Below are positions 29,195-42,406 of a stretch of DNA of 64,000 nucleotides, piece after piece. The DNA is taken from the NCBI RefSeq assembly GCF_010183535.1, contig NC_071331.1:5704001-5768000 (forward strand). The letters are read 5' to 3'. Position 1 is the first letter of the stretch. Every line of letters begins with the position of its first letter. Source of the DNA: Caenorhabditis remanei (lineage: Eukaryota; Nematoda; Chromadorea; Rhabditida; Rhabditidae). The translations under genes and the position numbers were made by a program. A model generated the notes under the pieces. It searched no databases. It was not told the DNA's origin and was given only the letters and a program-made list of their open reading frames with translations.

Positions 29195-31009
29195 ATAAAA
29201 TAAATCAAATTTAAAAAAAAAAACTTCAGTTTCAGCGCGTCTACATCGAATTTTCATTATTGGAGTCACAATTGGAATTAAGACGAAATAAACAGTTCAA
29301 AGTGTTACCCAAATGCTTCTCAGTTGAATTTGAAACAGTCGGCAATTTCTCTTTTAAACTTTTTTCCTATAGTGAATAGATGTGTTTTGAGAATAGAACG
29401 TAGAATTCAATGAAAATATCTCTGTTGTATGAATTCTGCCAGTTAGAAGTGGTTTGAAATAAGAGCTGATGTTTTAGAATATCAATAACGTAACTACAAC
29501 TAATTACCTGATAGTAAATCCAACGTCCTGGGAAATTTACAAAAATTGTGGTTTGTTCACATGCAACTCATATTTTTCACCGTAATATTCCAGATTTTAT
29601 GTGAATTATTGATTTCAGAGAAAACAACAATTTGCATTATTCTAAATGTTAATATGTAATGCCGGCTGAACGGGAATGGTTTTTCTTCGAAAGATAGACG
29701 GGAAGAGGATTGAATAAAATACATATTTTCAATTAATGAAAATTTCACTTTTTCTGAAACAGGGGTTTCACTGAGTCAAATCATTTGAAATGGTATAACA
29801 AAAGTTTTATGACAAATCAGATGTTTCAGATACTTTAATTGGCGGATAACCTTGTTAATCGGTAGGAATAAGTGATTTTTTTTGTTTTTAGAAATTCATT
29901 TATCATCTTTCTGAAACATCGAATTATTGGATATTATGTGTCTTGAATTGAACTATTGGATAATTGAAAGAGTAAAATATTCACTGACATTCCAATAGAT
30001 TAACTCCATTCGAACCAAAAAGTATTTATATTTATTTTCACATCATTACATCGGTTTTTGAATATTTTGAAATATTTTTGAATGACTTAACCTTTCTATG
30101 AAACAGTTTTCACAGTGGAATCATTTCGCTTTGTCTAAAAGTGACATTTCCTAACTCTTGACTATTTGCACCATCCTCTTATAATTGCACTCTACCAGAA
30201 TCGTATAAAATTTCCCTGTTTCGATAAATAAATAAAGAACGTTGCTATCCAAATCTTCATTGATTAGTCAAATTCCAATCGGGAAGATCAAATATATCGA
30301 TGTGTGCCTGGATGAACGTGAACTTATACTGAATTTTACAGGGTTTCGATAAATAAATAAAGAACGTTGCTATCCAAATCTTCATTGATTAGTCAAATTC
30401 CAATCGGGAAGATCAAATATATCGATGTGTGCCTGGATAAACGTGAACTTATACTGAATTTTACAGGGTTCAGGTGCAACGTTTTGATGAGACGTTGATT
30501 GTGCCAAATGTAAACACTATAACGGAGCTTTACTATAAACATAGCTCAATCAAAGAAAACATTTCAGTTCAATATATAAGACAGGCCCAATTTGAAAATT
30601 TCAACTTTTGAAGGAGAAGTAGCGGTTATCTCCCTAAAGATGTGAAATTATCACAGATTTTCTTAGCATATCAGAATTTATAGGAAAAATGGAGATAATC
30701 GCTAAATTTCCACATGTATTTGCTAAATTTCCACATTTTCAAGAAACCCTGAGTTTTGCGGGAATCAGATAAAAAAATCAGGTTAATGCTGAAACTCGAA
30801 AACCAGTCATCCCCAAAATAAAAAACAATGTTCACAAATTCTTGTTCGGTGTGGATTATCAAGCCAAATTGTTTTATTTGATAAGAACTAATTGTAACAT
30901 AAATTTATAAGAAAAACTCAAACCGAATCCATAGGAAATTAATAATGAGAAAATAACAACGTTAAAAATTAAATAACCAGCTTTAAAAACAATCCACCAT
31001 AATCCATCT
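29195..31009. other. intergenic
   Basis: No gene. A 125-bp unit is tandemly duplicated (30218-30342 and 30343 to about 30468; nearly identical). Large parts are shared with 38300-39754 and 49855-51784, the equivalent intervals of the other units. Confidence 0.6.
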
Positions 31010-34000
31010 CTAGTGTGGAATAGTGATACCCAATGGAACTGCTCCAAACTGTACCATACACAACTCATTGATCAGACTGTATTCACAACATTTTTTACAG
31101 TAGGGATTCGGTTCGATGTTGAATAGACGGAATCCGTATCTGGAGGAGAAAAAAGATGGAGGACTACCAGGTGGGGAGGGAGACTCACCTAGACATCATT
31201 CGGAGCATTGTCAAGTGTTCGATTGGTTTCTTTCCATGGAGTTCGATGAAAATCTGTAAATTGAAGTTTTCAAAATTGTAATGTTTCAGGATGTTTTCAT
31301 CAAGAAACCTTAAACGAGAGCTGATGGTGGTTACAAGAAACAACTTTTCCAAAATTCTTCGAAAATTTCGTACCGAAAAATTCGAAAAATATTTCAAGAA
31401 AACTGCCTGGAAAAATGAGTTTTTCGGAGGTAAAATTTTGAATTTGTATCAAAACTGGGAGTATTTATTTTAAAGACAGACCCCCAGAAACCTGTTTTTG
31501 AGTAAAAATAAAAAAATTCAAAGAAAATTTTCTAGGAGAAAACACTAATATCTTTTGAACGGGTTATTCGAAAAGTTTGGGAAACATTTTGTCAAAAATC
31601 AGAGATAAAAAACCGGCCTTCTAAAAATGAGGATTCACTTTTTAACAAAAATGTTTCAAATTTTTTGAAGTTGTAGAGTAAAAGTGCTTAAACACTCATT
31701 TTGAAGTGCTAAAAAGCATAATCACCCTCTGATTGAATTTCAAATTTTAAGTCGAAAACGAGACAGTTCAAAGCGGGCCAGGCCGGTCCGAAAATAATAT
31801 TAATTTCGGGAAAATAGTACCTGACAAACATAATAATCCCTAATCAAAGGTTCCAGTCCATCCACTTCTCCTCCCTCGATATCAATCTTTAACAATTCCA
31901 CTTCACTTCTTCCAGTCTTTTCCAGCATTTCTGGGATGGTCAGGTTAGCTGGAATCTTCCCAACAAATATCTCTCCTCCCATCTCTTCATAGGATTTTTG
32001 CGTTTTGGCGTTTTGAGAGTTCTGGAAACACTTTCTTTGTAAAATTAAGAGCTGAACTCATACCATATCAGCCCCCAACAGCTTGCAGTGTCGTCCGGTT
32101 GCCTTGAAAATTGCCAGGTCATAGTCGATTTGGTTATGAAGACCGAGGGAGAGGAGTCTGAAATTTTCAGTAATCAGAATTTTTTTCCAATTCACAACTT
32201 ACGTGCAATCCTCCTTCTTGACGGCTCCAGCATTACAAACTTGTTTTCCTCCGTCTCCTTTGTACCCAATTCTCTCATTTTTCTCACAGAATACTTCTGG
32301 TTTTACTGCTTTGTAGAATGCTTTATGATCTGTTCCATTTGCAGCTTTCAACAGTCCTTTCCTATCTTCTTCTACTCGTTTAAGAGCTTCTTTCCGTAGA
32401 TTTTTCTGCTCAAGTGAGTAGAATTGAGTCTGTAGAAAGGATTGTGGCGATTCGAATTCATTTCGTATTGTGGCCATTGAATTAAATTGTGGATCATTGA
32501 AGATTGAGGTTTCGGAAACTGAAAAAAAAAAAGATTGTTAGGTAATTGATAACGTCTTTTTAAGAACCTTCTGAAACCGTGACTTCTATTTTGGAAATAT
32601 GTATACTGAAACAAGGAAATTGCATTAGATTTGAGAGAAGTTCACTGTTTCATGTTCCACACTTTTTCTATCTCACGGCACTCAGAAGTGGGCTTTGCGC
32701 ATACCGCGAAAATTTTTTTTAAAATGTTTTCACCGGAAAATGCCAACTTTTTGGTTGTTAAAAATGAGTTTAGGGGAATTCGAAAGAAACCGACTGATTG
32801 AGTGATTTTGTATTCTATGCGCCTTTAAACTATAGTAAGAATTTGCTTAGCTAACGAGTCAGTAATTCCTTGAAAGTGTAGTGTGCCGAGATCTTCGGTG
32901 ACCAGAAGTTTTCGATTTGAGATGTTTTTTTTTATTTTGAAACCAGGATAAGTTTCAAAATAACCTTTTTGAGATTTCACTGAAATAGTAATTTCTGCTA
33001 CAGCAAGATCCTCAAATACTAAAAGTTCTGAAGATAGAGAGGCTCAAAAAAACAGAGGTATTTTTCTAGGGCATATCGGTGGAGCGAAGTTGTAAGAACT
33101 GTGTCGAGCTAAAATAAAACTATTTTCTATTTATTTTATTTTATTTATTTATTAAAATTGAATAGAGGGGAGCTGACAACGTTGCAACACATACATTTTT
33201 CGTGAAGCAAAAAAGTTTTCTCTAATATTAGTTTTTTTTTCCAGTGTCACCTTTGCCATAAAAAAAACGAAGTCTGATGGATGTTGATGAATTTAGAAAA
33301 ACTAACAAGAGATTTCCGGTAAGAGATATCACATTTTGAAATTGCTTTTTTTTTAACATTTACAGTGCACTTTGTCTTGGAAAACTGATCCCAAAGCTTA
33401 TAGTGTCCGACTGAATTCATAATCATTAGATTTTTCAAAACAACAGAAAAGTCACACTTGAGTGGTTGATTCATTATTGTTTGGTAATCGTGGATGAGAA
33501 AGAAAATAGCGATTTAAAATAATGAATTCCTATTGAAAACATAATAGATCAACTGTATCATTACACTGAAAACGTTCCAACACAAACAGTTTTCTAGAAG
33601 CAGAAATGTTTTCTCTAAAATCAGCCTTTTCCAGTTTCATCTTTGTTGTAAAAAAAATCTTTCTGGTGGACGTTAATAAACATTAAAACTCAAAAAAAAA
33701 GTATACCTTTGTAGAATCCAGTCAGCATTTAGCAAGATTTCCGTTTAGAGCATATTTTTTAACTGGACTCTTTTTCGTTTAGAAGACACTGTATCTCGAA
33801 TAACTAATTTCAAAGCTCATAGTGTCCAACTGAATTTATCACATTTTAGCCGCGAGAAGACCTGAAGGCCCGTGCCGGCCCGCGCCGGGCCCGGCTTCAA
33901 AAAAAGAACCAATTTTTAGAGACATTTTTTCAATTTTTCATTGAAAATGTGAACATTTTTAAAAGATACATTCTATCTCAGAATTTCATTTCTGGCTAAA

Positions 34001-34519
34001 TATTATAGTTTGTTTTATATTTTTTGAAAATCATGATGCTATGACCATTTTCAGTTGACTGGAATTGGGTAGGAATCGTTTTCTCATTCTTCACGTCAGA
34101 AACAGTAGATCTTTAAATTTTGGACAAGAAATAGTATAACCAGAATTCCGTTAAAAAAATCATTGTAATTTTTTAGATATATGTAACTGAATCTCTAAAT
34201 TATCAACAATTGTTTTCATTCAACCTTTTGACCTCACTAATACAGTGAAATTATCCAGTTAGTTTTAAGATAATTATGAAACAGTATATGGCAAAAGTCC
34301 AATCCAGTTCACACATTTTAAGTAAGCAAACGAAATGACTATTATTTTACTAACTTTTCTCTCTAATGTTGATACAGTTTATATTTACCAAAACTTATAA
34401 ATAAAACTAATTTAATAAAACGACTCACTTTCTTTCTTCTTTCCAAGGTGATTGAACATAAAGTATAAAATAACAAAGCATGACAATAGAACAGCAAGAA
34501 ATCTATAGTTTTGATTCAT
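31010..34519 (-). CDS. METTL24/FkbM-like type II membrane protein, copy 1
   Basis: Exons 34519-34429, 32518-32203, 32157-32064, 32021-31821, 31253-31189 and 31139-31010 close in frame to 298 aa. The first exon gives a short cytoplasmic start and one membrane anchor (LAVLLSCFVILYFMF). Then come a coiled stretch, VFCEKNERIGYKGDGGKQVC, and VELLKIDIEGGEVDGLEPL, which is the hallmark of FkbM/METTL24-type methyltransferase-fold domains. The next exon has IFIELHGKKPI, and the tail a Cys cluster (NPYCKKCCEYS). Probably Golgi or ER luminal. No clear S-adenosylmethionine loop upstream is obvious, so activity is uncertain. The 1.9-kb first intron is unusually long. Confidence 0.78.
33170..33870. repeat. 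local repeat family, two copies in intron 1
   Basis: Two imperfect copies of a 300-400-bp unit recognisable by TTTCTAATATTAG/TTTTCCAG...TTCACCTTTG, CTGATGGACGTT and CTTATAGTGTCC. Further copies occur at about 35465-35740, 61790-62000, 62680-63060 and 63570-63960. Confidence 0.6.
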
Positions 34520-35197
34520 TTTTGAAATAAAAAGTAGAATGAATGATTAATTGTACGAATGGTTTTATATAAATCGGAAAACAACGAACAGATGAATAAT
34601 TCAAAGAGAGAACAATAGATGTATGGTAATTAGTCTCTCAGTATCAGTTAGTGACAAGATAGTAATGAAATAGTTATACTGCACCAGGTACTGAAACAGA
34701 ACAAAACTACGAGTAACGTTTTAACACACCCTGTAACGTTGTTTGCGTTCTAGTGACGTAAACACACCTTCTAACATTTTCCATGTATACCATCCTGCCA
34801 TACTAACTGATAAGACCTTCTATATAAGCGACCACTCTAAGTCGATTCTCTTATCTATGTTTGATAGCATACTTGCGACGGGTGGGGCCGGGCAGAGCCG
34901 GTTGAAAATATTCACCAGGTTTCCGTTCAAAAATTGAATTTTTTTTAATTTGCAAAAAAGGTGAATGGGCTTAGGATTGAGAATTAGGGAGCCGACAGTA
35001 TGCCTTATTTTCTTTTAGTTTAGAAATATTTATTTATTTTTTGAATTTTAAGTTAGGAATTTGACAAGCGTAAGTTAAAGCGATGATGTCCTTTTTCGTT
35101 TCTCCTCACGAATCAATACTCAAAACGTTTTATTATTTTATTTTTGTCTTGAAACTGAAATCGACTATGGCAGAATTCTCGTTGAATGAGAACTCAC

Positions 35198-35303
35198 ACT
35201 TTTCCGCTAACCCAGAGGGATAGACCAAGTCATGAATTAATATGATACAAAATATGAATACAGTTACTAGAAATCCATAATTACTCTGCTTTTTATGAAC
35301 CAT
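35198..35303 (-). other. alternative METTL24-like first exon
   Basis: Encodes a 35-residue start with a membrane anchor (MVHKKQSNYGFLVTVFIFCI and onward), ending in phase 1 at a good GTGAGT donor. Phase and structure match the first exon of the copy at 54994, so it could be spliced to the body of the gene at 32518 as an alternative to 34519. Confidence 0.5.
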
Positions 35304-36093
35304 GTTTTATAGTAAAAAATATTTGTAGTGTGTTCGAAAAGTATAGCCGGACCGTGGAAATTCTCGTCACGGCCCGGCCCGACCCGTTGCAAGTATGATG
35401 TGAAGAAATATAGCGATATAACAAATAATTTTCTATTGAACACCGGGGAATACAGATACAATTGGGTTACAGTGAAAACGTTTTAACACATACATTATTT
35501 GAAACAGAAATGTTTTCTCTAAAATCAGTTTTTTTCAGTTTCATCTTTGTTAGGAAAAAAACTAAGTCTTTCTGATGGTTTAATATCAGTCAGCAGCAAG
35601 ATTATTCAGCAAGATTTCCAGTATGATCACATTTTAACCTGGACTTTTATTTTATTTGGCACTTTATCTCGGAAAAGTAATTCCAATGCTTATAGTATCC
35701 AACTGAAATCATCGGCGTTTGTCTTTCTTCTACTATTGAAAATAACAAAAAATTCAACAAATTGCAATAGCGTATTGTATAATAACAGAGTTTTACATAC
35801 TTGTCAAGGCCCAGCGCGGCTTCAAAAAACAACTAATTTTCTTCAACTTTTTCAAACACTTATGTAATTATCTAAAGCTGTATCAAGATTACAGTGAAAT
35901 TATTCAGTAATCAAAACAATCATGAAACAGTAAAAGGTAAAAGTCCAATCCAGTTCACACTTTTACAGCAAAAAAAGATGTTACTACTTTTTTACTAATT
36001 TTTCTTTCTGTTTCTAATAGTGGTGATACAGTTTAATTCTACCAAAACTCAATAATTGATAACATTTAATTGTCATATACCCCCGAAACTCAA

Positions 36094-36184
36094 TTTCTTT
36101 CTTCTTTCCAAAGAGATTGAACATTAGGTAGATGAAAATAGAGCATAATAATAAAATAACAAGAAACGTATAGTATTGAGTCAT
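36094..36184 (-). pseudogene. dead METTL24-like first exon
   Basis: 91 bp encoding MTQYYTFLVILLLC and a GKKKE end, equal in length to the working first exon at 34519-34429. The donor reads TTGAGT instead of GTGAGT, so it cannot be spliced normally. Confidence 0.6.
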
Positions 36185-37523
36185 TTTTGAAGTAAAAAGT
36201 GGAATGAATGAGTTGTTGTTCGATTTTTTTTTTCAACGGGAGAAAAATAATAAATAATTGCTTTTCAACGGGAGAATAATAATTTCAAAGGGAGAATAAT
36301 AGATGTATTAATGGATCCTTCAGTTAGTGGCAAGAGAGTAATGAAATAATTATACTGCACCAGGTACCGAAACTGAGCAATATTACGTATAACGTTTTAG
36401 CCAGAATTGCAATATTCATAGTCAGCCCGCAGTTCAGACAAATTGGGAAATAGAAAATTGGAAACTGAAAGGTTAATGGGAATCATTGAAAATAGAAAAT
36501 AAAAACGGTTAGAGTGAAACAGTAAAATTCTTGTGAGAATTTGTGAACTATTAAAACATGATACCAATACTTTCGGGAAATTGTTTCAATTTACTTGAAA
36601 CTGACTTGTATATAATAGTTTTAGTTTCCGAGTTTTTTAACACATAGAAGTATGTTTTTGGTCTGGCTTCCCAATGACCTTGAATTTACTAGGAATGGCT
36701 TGCACAGGAGATTGTGTAGACTGTGCTCAGGACTACTTTCTAGAAGTCATGTAACGGAAAAAATAAAAAAATAAGAAAATCCTTTTTCAGGAACAGTCAC
36801 AGCTTTTTAATTTCTTTTTTTCATTTTTCAGCTTCAAAATTCAGTCAAGTAACTGAAAAAATGACCTAATATCGATGACAAGGTAACACATGACAATTTG
36901 TTACACACTCAAAATGCAAGTAGGTATCCTTGTATTAAACATCTCTGAAGCTGAAGTAGCTCTAGAAGTTCTCAATTTTAAGCTCAGTGAACGTGTCAAC
37001 CAGAAAACGTAACTGGAAAATCATCCTATCGAATAGAAATCTTGTCAATGAATATCTAACAGGTACAAAACAGTAAAAACTAAAGCCAAACTCACTATAA
37101 GAATAGCTTTGAAAATATATGTATTATTACTTAGAGCTAGTTTCAGCGCAATAATTTTTTATTTTTGAAACGTTCTTGTTAATAAAATCTTCAAAATATA
37201 CAAAATTCTATAATTCATTTCTCAAAACAACCAGAGCTAACGGAACAACTGCAAATCGTTCCATACAGAGAGATTGAGATCGGGATAACTGTGTGTTTCA
37301 GGTGCAGTGGAACTGGGTAACGAGGAGGAGTTAGAGAATGATGGTGACTTTCCAAATTTTCAGTTTTTAATGAAGCTATTATGAACTCAAAAAATGTATA
37401 CAACCTGTCGTGAAAATTCAAAACGCGTAAACTTTAATTTTTTTTCTTCACCAAATTCTTGATAAAATCTCCCAAACATTCTATAGTTTCATTTTAAATC
37501 AGTTCCCTCTCCCCATCTCTACA
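36185..37523. other. intergenic
   Basis: No gene, RNA gene or clear repeat seen. The last about 130 bp are shared with the sequence upstream of the other CAP-b genes. Confidence 0.5.
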
Positions 37524-38301
37524 ATGAAAATCTATCTGTGCATTGGTGTATCTTTGATTCTGTTCGGTAAGTGTTCAATACGATAAAGTCTCCAGAACCA
37601 TCAGTTATTATAGTAGGTCTTAATTCTTCATCATCAGAAACTGAAAAGATATTGGATTCAGTGAATAATTTCCGGAAAACATTTGCTCACATGACGGGTG
37701 TCAAGGGGATGAGTAAATTGGTAGGTAATGTTTCAGTGTGCTCTTAATTCAGATTTTTTTTTAAATTTAACTATTATGAGTACTTCTAGTTCAGCTCCGC
37801 TTTTTTTCAGAAATACGACCGGAATCTCCAACTAGAAGCATCCAGATATTCCACTTGTGAGAAATCAGATGACCTCAAGAATCAATCCACCTACTTCCCA
37901 TCTGACCAAAGTGTGATCGACGAATTCTTCGAGGTGTTCAATCAAACAAAATCAAATGAAATCAAAAAGAAATTCGGATTTGATAAAGTTCTTAACCCGA
38001 GTTTTACTCATATTGGATGTCATCACTATAAGAAACAATGTTCTGAAACTGTCATGTATTCTACAGAGTATTTTACAAAGATGAGAGTTGTAGATACCAA
38101 AGGAGTGTGTTTGTTGAGTATGTGAGTAACGTCATTTATGTTACCAATGAACGGTTAAATTCCAGCGGACCTTACTGCCCCCACGGAACAGTAGAAAACG
38201 GGATGATGAAAGAGTTGAAAACAAAATCTCAATCGTCGGGTTCGAAAAAGCATAGTTTCTCATTTTATGGAATAATTTCAGTGACTTTGTATTTGATTTG
38301 A
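37524..38301 (+). CDS. secreted CAP-like protein, CAP-b copy 2
   Basis: Exons 37524-37566, 37614-37720, 37811-38121 and 38166-38301 close at 198 aa. Very close to copy 1 (MKIYLCIGVSLILF signal, KYDRNLQLEASRYSTC, HIGCHHYKKQC, GVCLLS, YCPHGTVENGM). A two-codon difference in exon 4 removes the cysteine that follows ENGM in the other two copies. The hydrophobic C-terminus is retained (FSFYGIISVTLYLI), again like a GPI signal. Open throughout. Confidence 0.75.
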
Positions 38302-38446
38302 ATAAAGTAGGACACTTTGTAAATTCCGTTTTAGTACTAGTCCATATCAGTAAATTTCAGTTTCAGCGCAGTTTCATCAAATTCTCATCATTGGACTCAC
38401 CATTAGGCATTGCGTACATGCCAACCGAGTAAACCTGAATCACTAT

Positions 38447-38623
38447 TATGAATTCATTTTTTCTGTGCATGAGAAGTCCGCGTCGCACTCACTCGGCGAC
38501 CACGCCCACCCCGATTTCAACGCTGCGTTCAATTTTAGAACACTGTCGCAAGAAATGGGCGTGGCCGCCGCCTGAGTGCGGCGCGGACTTCTCATGCACA
38601 GAAAAAATAAATGAATTCATAAT
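38447..38623. repeat. palindromic MITE, about 175 bp
   Basis: Arms start ATGAATTCATTTTTTCTGTG and the right arm is the complement with a small indel. Sits just downstream of CAP-b copy 2; the equivalent place in copy 3 (around 50003) lacks it. Confidence 0.65.
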
Positions 38624-39754
38624 ATAACGAGGGGAGCAATTTGAAAAGTGTTTTTTTAGCTTACAACTTGATAAACAACAAACTATCACACGCTTCCACC
38701 AGTTCGAAGTTTTACCCAGATGCTTCTCGAAGGTATTTGACACACTCCATGAAAATAACACTCTTGTGTGGACTCTTTCAGTTAGTGACAGCTTGAAATA
38801 AGAACTGCTGTTACAGAGTATCAATAACGTAACTACGACTAATAAGCTGATAGTAAATGCCTTGCACTCTCGGGAATTTACAAAAATTGTCGTTTGTTCA
38901 CATGAAATTACTATTTTGATGTGATATATCGAATTTTGCAAATCCAACAATCTGTTGTATTTAAAATATTTACATGTATTACTAAGAAGGAGGACTGAAT
39001 GAAATATTTTCAATTAAAGAAAAGTTTATTTCATTCTGAAACAGGGGTTTCACTCAAAAAATGAGACGAATCAAATCATTTCCAATGGTATCACAAGCGT
39101 TTAATGACAAATCAGATGTTTCAGATAATCAGACTTTAATTGGCGGATAACCTCGCTAATTTTATTGGGAAAGTGATATTTTCAGTTTTTGAAATTCATT
39201 TATCATCTTTCTGAAACGTCGAAATATTAGTTTTGTTCCTGATTCCTTCTACAGTAAACTTACAAAAGAGCAATTAGTGTTGCCTTACGATGAACTCGTG
39301 ACTGTTCCAATCGACTTCTGAGGATTACACTCTCCCAGAATCGTTTAAAATTTCCCTGTTTCGATAAATAAATAAAGAACAATGCTATCCAAATCTTCAT
39401 TGAATCCAATTAAAAAACTGTAAAGAACAACTACAGAATATCAATGTATAGCCTGGATAAACGGGATCTAAAACTGAAAGTACATTTACTGATTTTTAGA
39501 TCAACTTTTGATGAGACATTGTCTCTGTCATATGTATACACTATAATGGAGCTTTACTATATACATAGCTCAATCAAAGAAAACATTTCGGTTCAATATA
39601 GCTTCATTATCAAGAAAAATTATTTCATTTAATAATGACTAATTGTAACATACATTTATAAAAATGAAGTTCTCAAACCGAATCCATATGAAATTATCAA
39701 TGAGAAAATAAAATTATATAACCAGCTTCAAAACTAATCCCCAAAAATTCCTCT
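38624..39754. other. intergenic
   Basis: No gene. Duplicated sequence shared with 29195-31009 and 49855-51784. Confidence 0.5.
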
Positions 39755-42406
39755 CTAATGTGGAATAGTGATACCCAACGGGACTGCTCCAAACTGTCTA
39801 ATACACAACTCATTGATCAGACTGTATTCACAACATATCCGGCAGTACGGATTCGGTTTGATGTTGAATAGACGGAATCCGTATCTGGAAGAGAAAAAAG
39901 ATGAACGTGTACCGGGTGGAGACCTACCTAGACATCATTCGGAGCATATTTAAGTGATCGATTGGTTTCTGTCCATGGAGTTCAATGAAGATCTGTAAAT
40001 TGAAGATTTAATTAAAAAGTGTAATGTTTCAGCATGTTTACATCTAGAAATTATAAAAGCGACCCATAGTAAAAGATGATGCGTTATTCGTACCTGACAA
40101 ACATAATAATCCCTAATCAAAGGTTCCAGTCCATCCACTTCTCCTCCCTCGATATCAATCTTTAACAATTCCACTTCACTTCTTCCAGTCTTTTCCAGCA
40201 TTTCTGGGATGGTTAGGTTAGCTGGAATCTTTCCAACAAATATCTCTCCGCCCATCTCTTCATAGGATTTTTGCGTTTTGGCGTTTTGAGAATTCTGGGA
40301 ACACTTTTATTGTGGATTTCACTTTTATTATGAGGTCATACCATATCAGCACCCAAAATCTTGCAGTGCCGTCCAGTTGCGTTGAAGATTGCCTGGTCAT
40401 AGTCGATTTGGTTATGAAGACCAAGGGAAAGGAGTCTGAAATTTTCAGTAATTATCCAATTATCCAATTATCCAATTCACAACTCACGTGCAATCCTCCT
40501 TCTTCACGGCTCCAGCATTACAAACTTGCTTTCCTCCGTCTCCTTTGTACCCAATTCTCTCATTTTTCTCACAGAATACTTCTGGTTTCACTGCTTTGTA
40601 GAATGCCTTATGATCTGATCCATTTGCAGCTTCCAACAGTACTCTCCGATCTTCTTCTACTCTTTGAAGAGCTGCTTTCCGTAGATTTTTCTGTTCCAGA
40701 GAGTAGAATTGAGACTGTAGAGAGGATTGTGGTAAAACAAGTTTCTCATGCGTTATATCGGAGTTTGGGGTGATTGAATCAAGTAGCGGATTATTGGAGA
40801 TAGGGGTTTGGGAAGCTGAAAAATGAAAATTTGGTGATCAATCTTAGTTTCAAACATACTTGCAACGGGCCGGGCCGTGCCGGGCCGTGACCAGAATTTC
40901 CAAGACCCGGCCCGGCCCGAAGGCCCGGCTGAAAAATATGAACTGAAATTTTGAACGAAATTTTGAATTTTTTTGAATTTTTTCGCAAAAATGTCGAATT
41001 TTTGACTATAGTTCAGAATTCAATCAAAAGATAGTTATGCATCAAAAATTGAAATTTTTAATGTAAAATTTTAAAAAATTTCAAAAAATTTGGTAAAAAA
41101 TAGGTACCTTTTTTCAAAGCCGGGCCTTGAAAATTCTCTACCGGCCCGGGCCGTAAGTTTGCAAGGTTTTAAACGTTTTGTTGTAAGGGTACATAAAATC
41201 GTCTATTAGGTACATAGATGGTTATATCGTTTTACGAACTACTTGAAACCGTTTTTTCTATTTTTCTGCAATATTTGTTACTTTTTCCGAACTTTGACCT
41301 TGTTGTTCTCGAATACCAGACCTCGAAAGCAAAAACTGAATTTATATTCGGAATCAGTTTTTTCTCAGCTTTCTAATGATATAGGTCACGACCGATATCT
41401 CCAGATCTAGTCCATGACCTTCCCTAGTTAGTTTAAAACGTTTTGATGTAAAGGATCAACTACATTATTAGATACATAAATGGTAATATTGTTTTAGGAA
41501 CTACCTGAAACCGTATTTTCTATTTGAAAATATGTATACTGAAGCCAGAAAACTGGAACACTGTATTTTAGAAAAGTTCACAGTTTCATGTTGCAAACTT
41601 TTACTTCACGGTACTCAGAAGTGTACTTTGCGCATAACGAAAAAATGTTTGGAAAATGTTTTTGCTGAAAAAAACTAACTGTTTAAGGGAAAGTTCAGTA
41701 GAACTTTTGAAATTTTATTGAATTCGGAAGAAACCGGTTGATTGAGTAATTTTTGCAATGAAAACGTTTTTGCTATGCGGTTTTAAGCTACAGTAGGAAT
41801 TAGCACTGCTAGAGCGTCAGTGGTTCCTTTGGTACATTGAAGGAGGAGAGGGCCGCGATCTCCAGCGACCATAGACAGTTTGATATAAGATTTTAGTAAT
41901 AGTATATGTTTCAAGATAATCTTATTAAGATTTTCTCAGATACATTACCACTGCCGAAATAGTGATCTATGCTATGTACAAAAATATTATCAAATACTAA
42001 AAGTTCTGAAGCTTTGTGAAGTTCGTTGCCAAAAATTACAAAAAATTAAAAGTATTTGTTTAGACTGGAAAAAATGGTTATGCAATCTGACCCAAAAAAT
42101 AAACTCTTAAGAATATGGTACCGACAGTTTAAATTATTTTCTTTTAGTTTGGAATTTTTTTTTTGAAAAATTAAGTTAAACATTTTGACGAACGTAACAG
42201 AAATTTATGATGTCCGGTGTGGTTTTGTAGACAAATCAATACTCAAAAGTTTTTCTTGTTTTATTTTTATCTTGAAACTGAAATCAACTACGGTAGAATG
42301 GTCGATGAATGAGATCTCACCATTTTCAACTAATCCAGATGGATAGACCAAATCATGAAAGAACAGCTACTAGAAATCTATAATTTCTCTGCTTTCTATT
42401 TAACAT
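39755..42406 (-). pseudogene. METTL24-like gene, copy 2, first exon frameshifted
   Basis: Body exons 40815-40488, 40435-40342, 40294-40094, 39992-39928 and 39884-39755 are all open with good splice sites and the conserved VELLKIDIEGGEVDGLEP and IFIELHGQKPI. The likely first exon (42406-42321) is 20 bp shorter than its homologue at 54994-54889, which throws the anchor out of frame and brings a stop after FLVAVLS. Unless another first exon is used, the product would lack its membrane anchor. Body residues differ little from copies 1 and 3, so loss is recent or the gene uses a different start. Confidence 0.65.
40856..41165. repeat. GC-rich MITE inside METTL24-like intron
   Basis: Ends are inverted: CTTGCAACGGGCCGGGCCG on the left and CCGGCCCGGGCCGTAAGTTTGCAAG on the right in shortened form here as complementary arms. 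Related GC-rich pieces lie near 31765, 33850-33900, 34875-34905, 35345-35395 and 35805. Confidence 0.6.

Noticed and set aside
31585..31800. Extra exon inside the METTL24-like copy 1 intron
   Set aside because: No open phase-compatible exon. The known exons already join in frame without it.
38489..39013. 174-codon minus-strand frame
   Set aside because: Runs through a palindromic MITE and low-complexity intergenic DNA and shows no conservation in the equivalent duplicated intervals.
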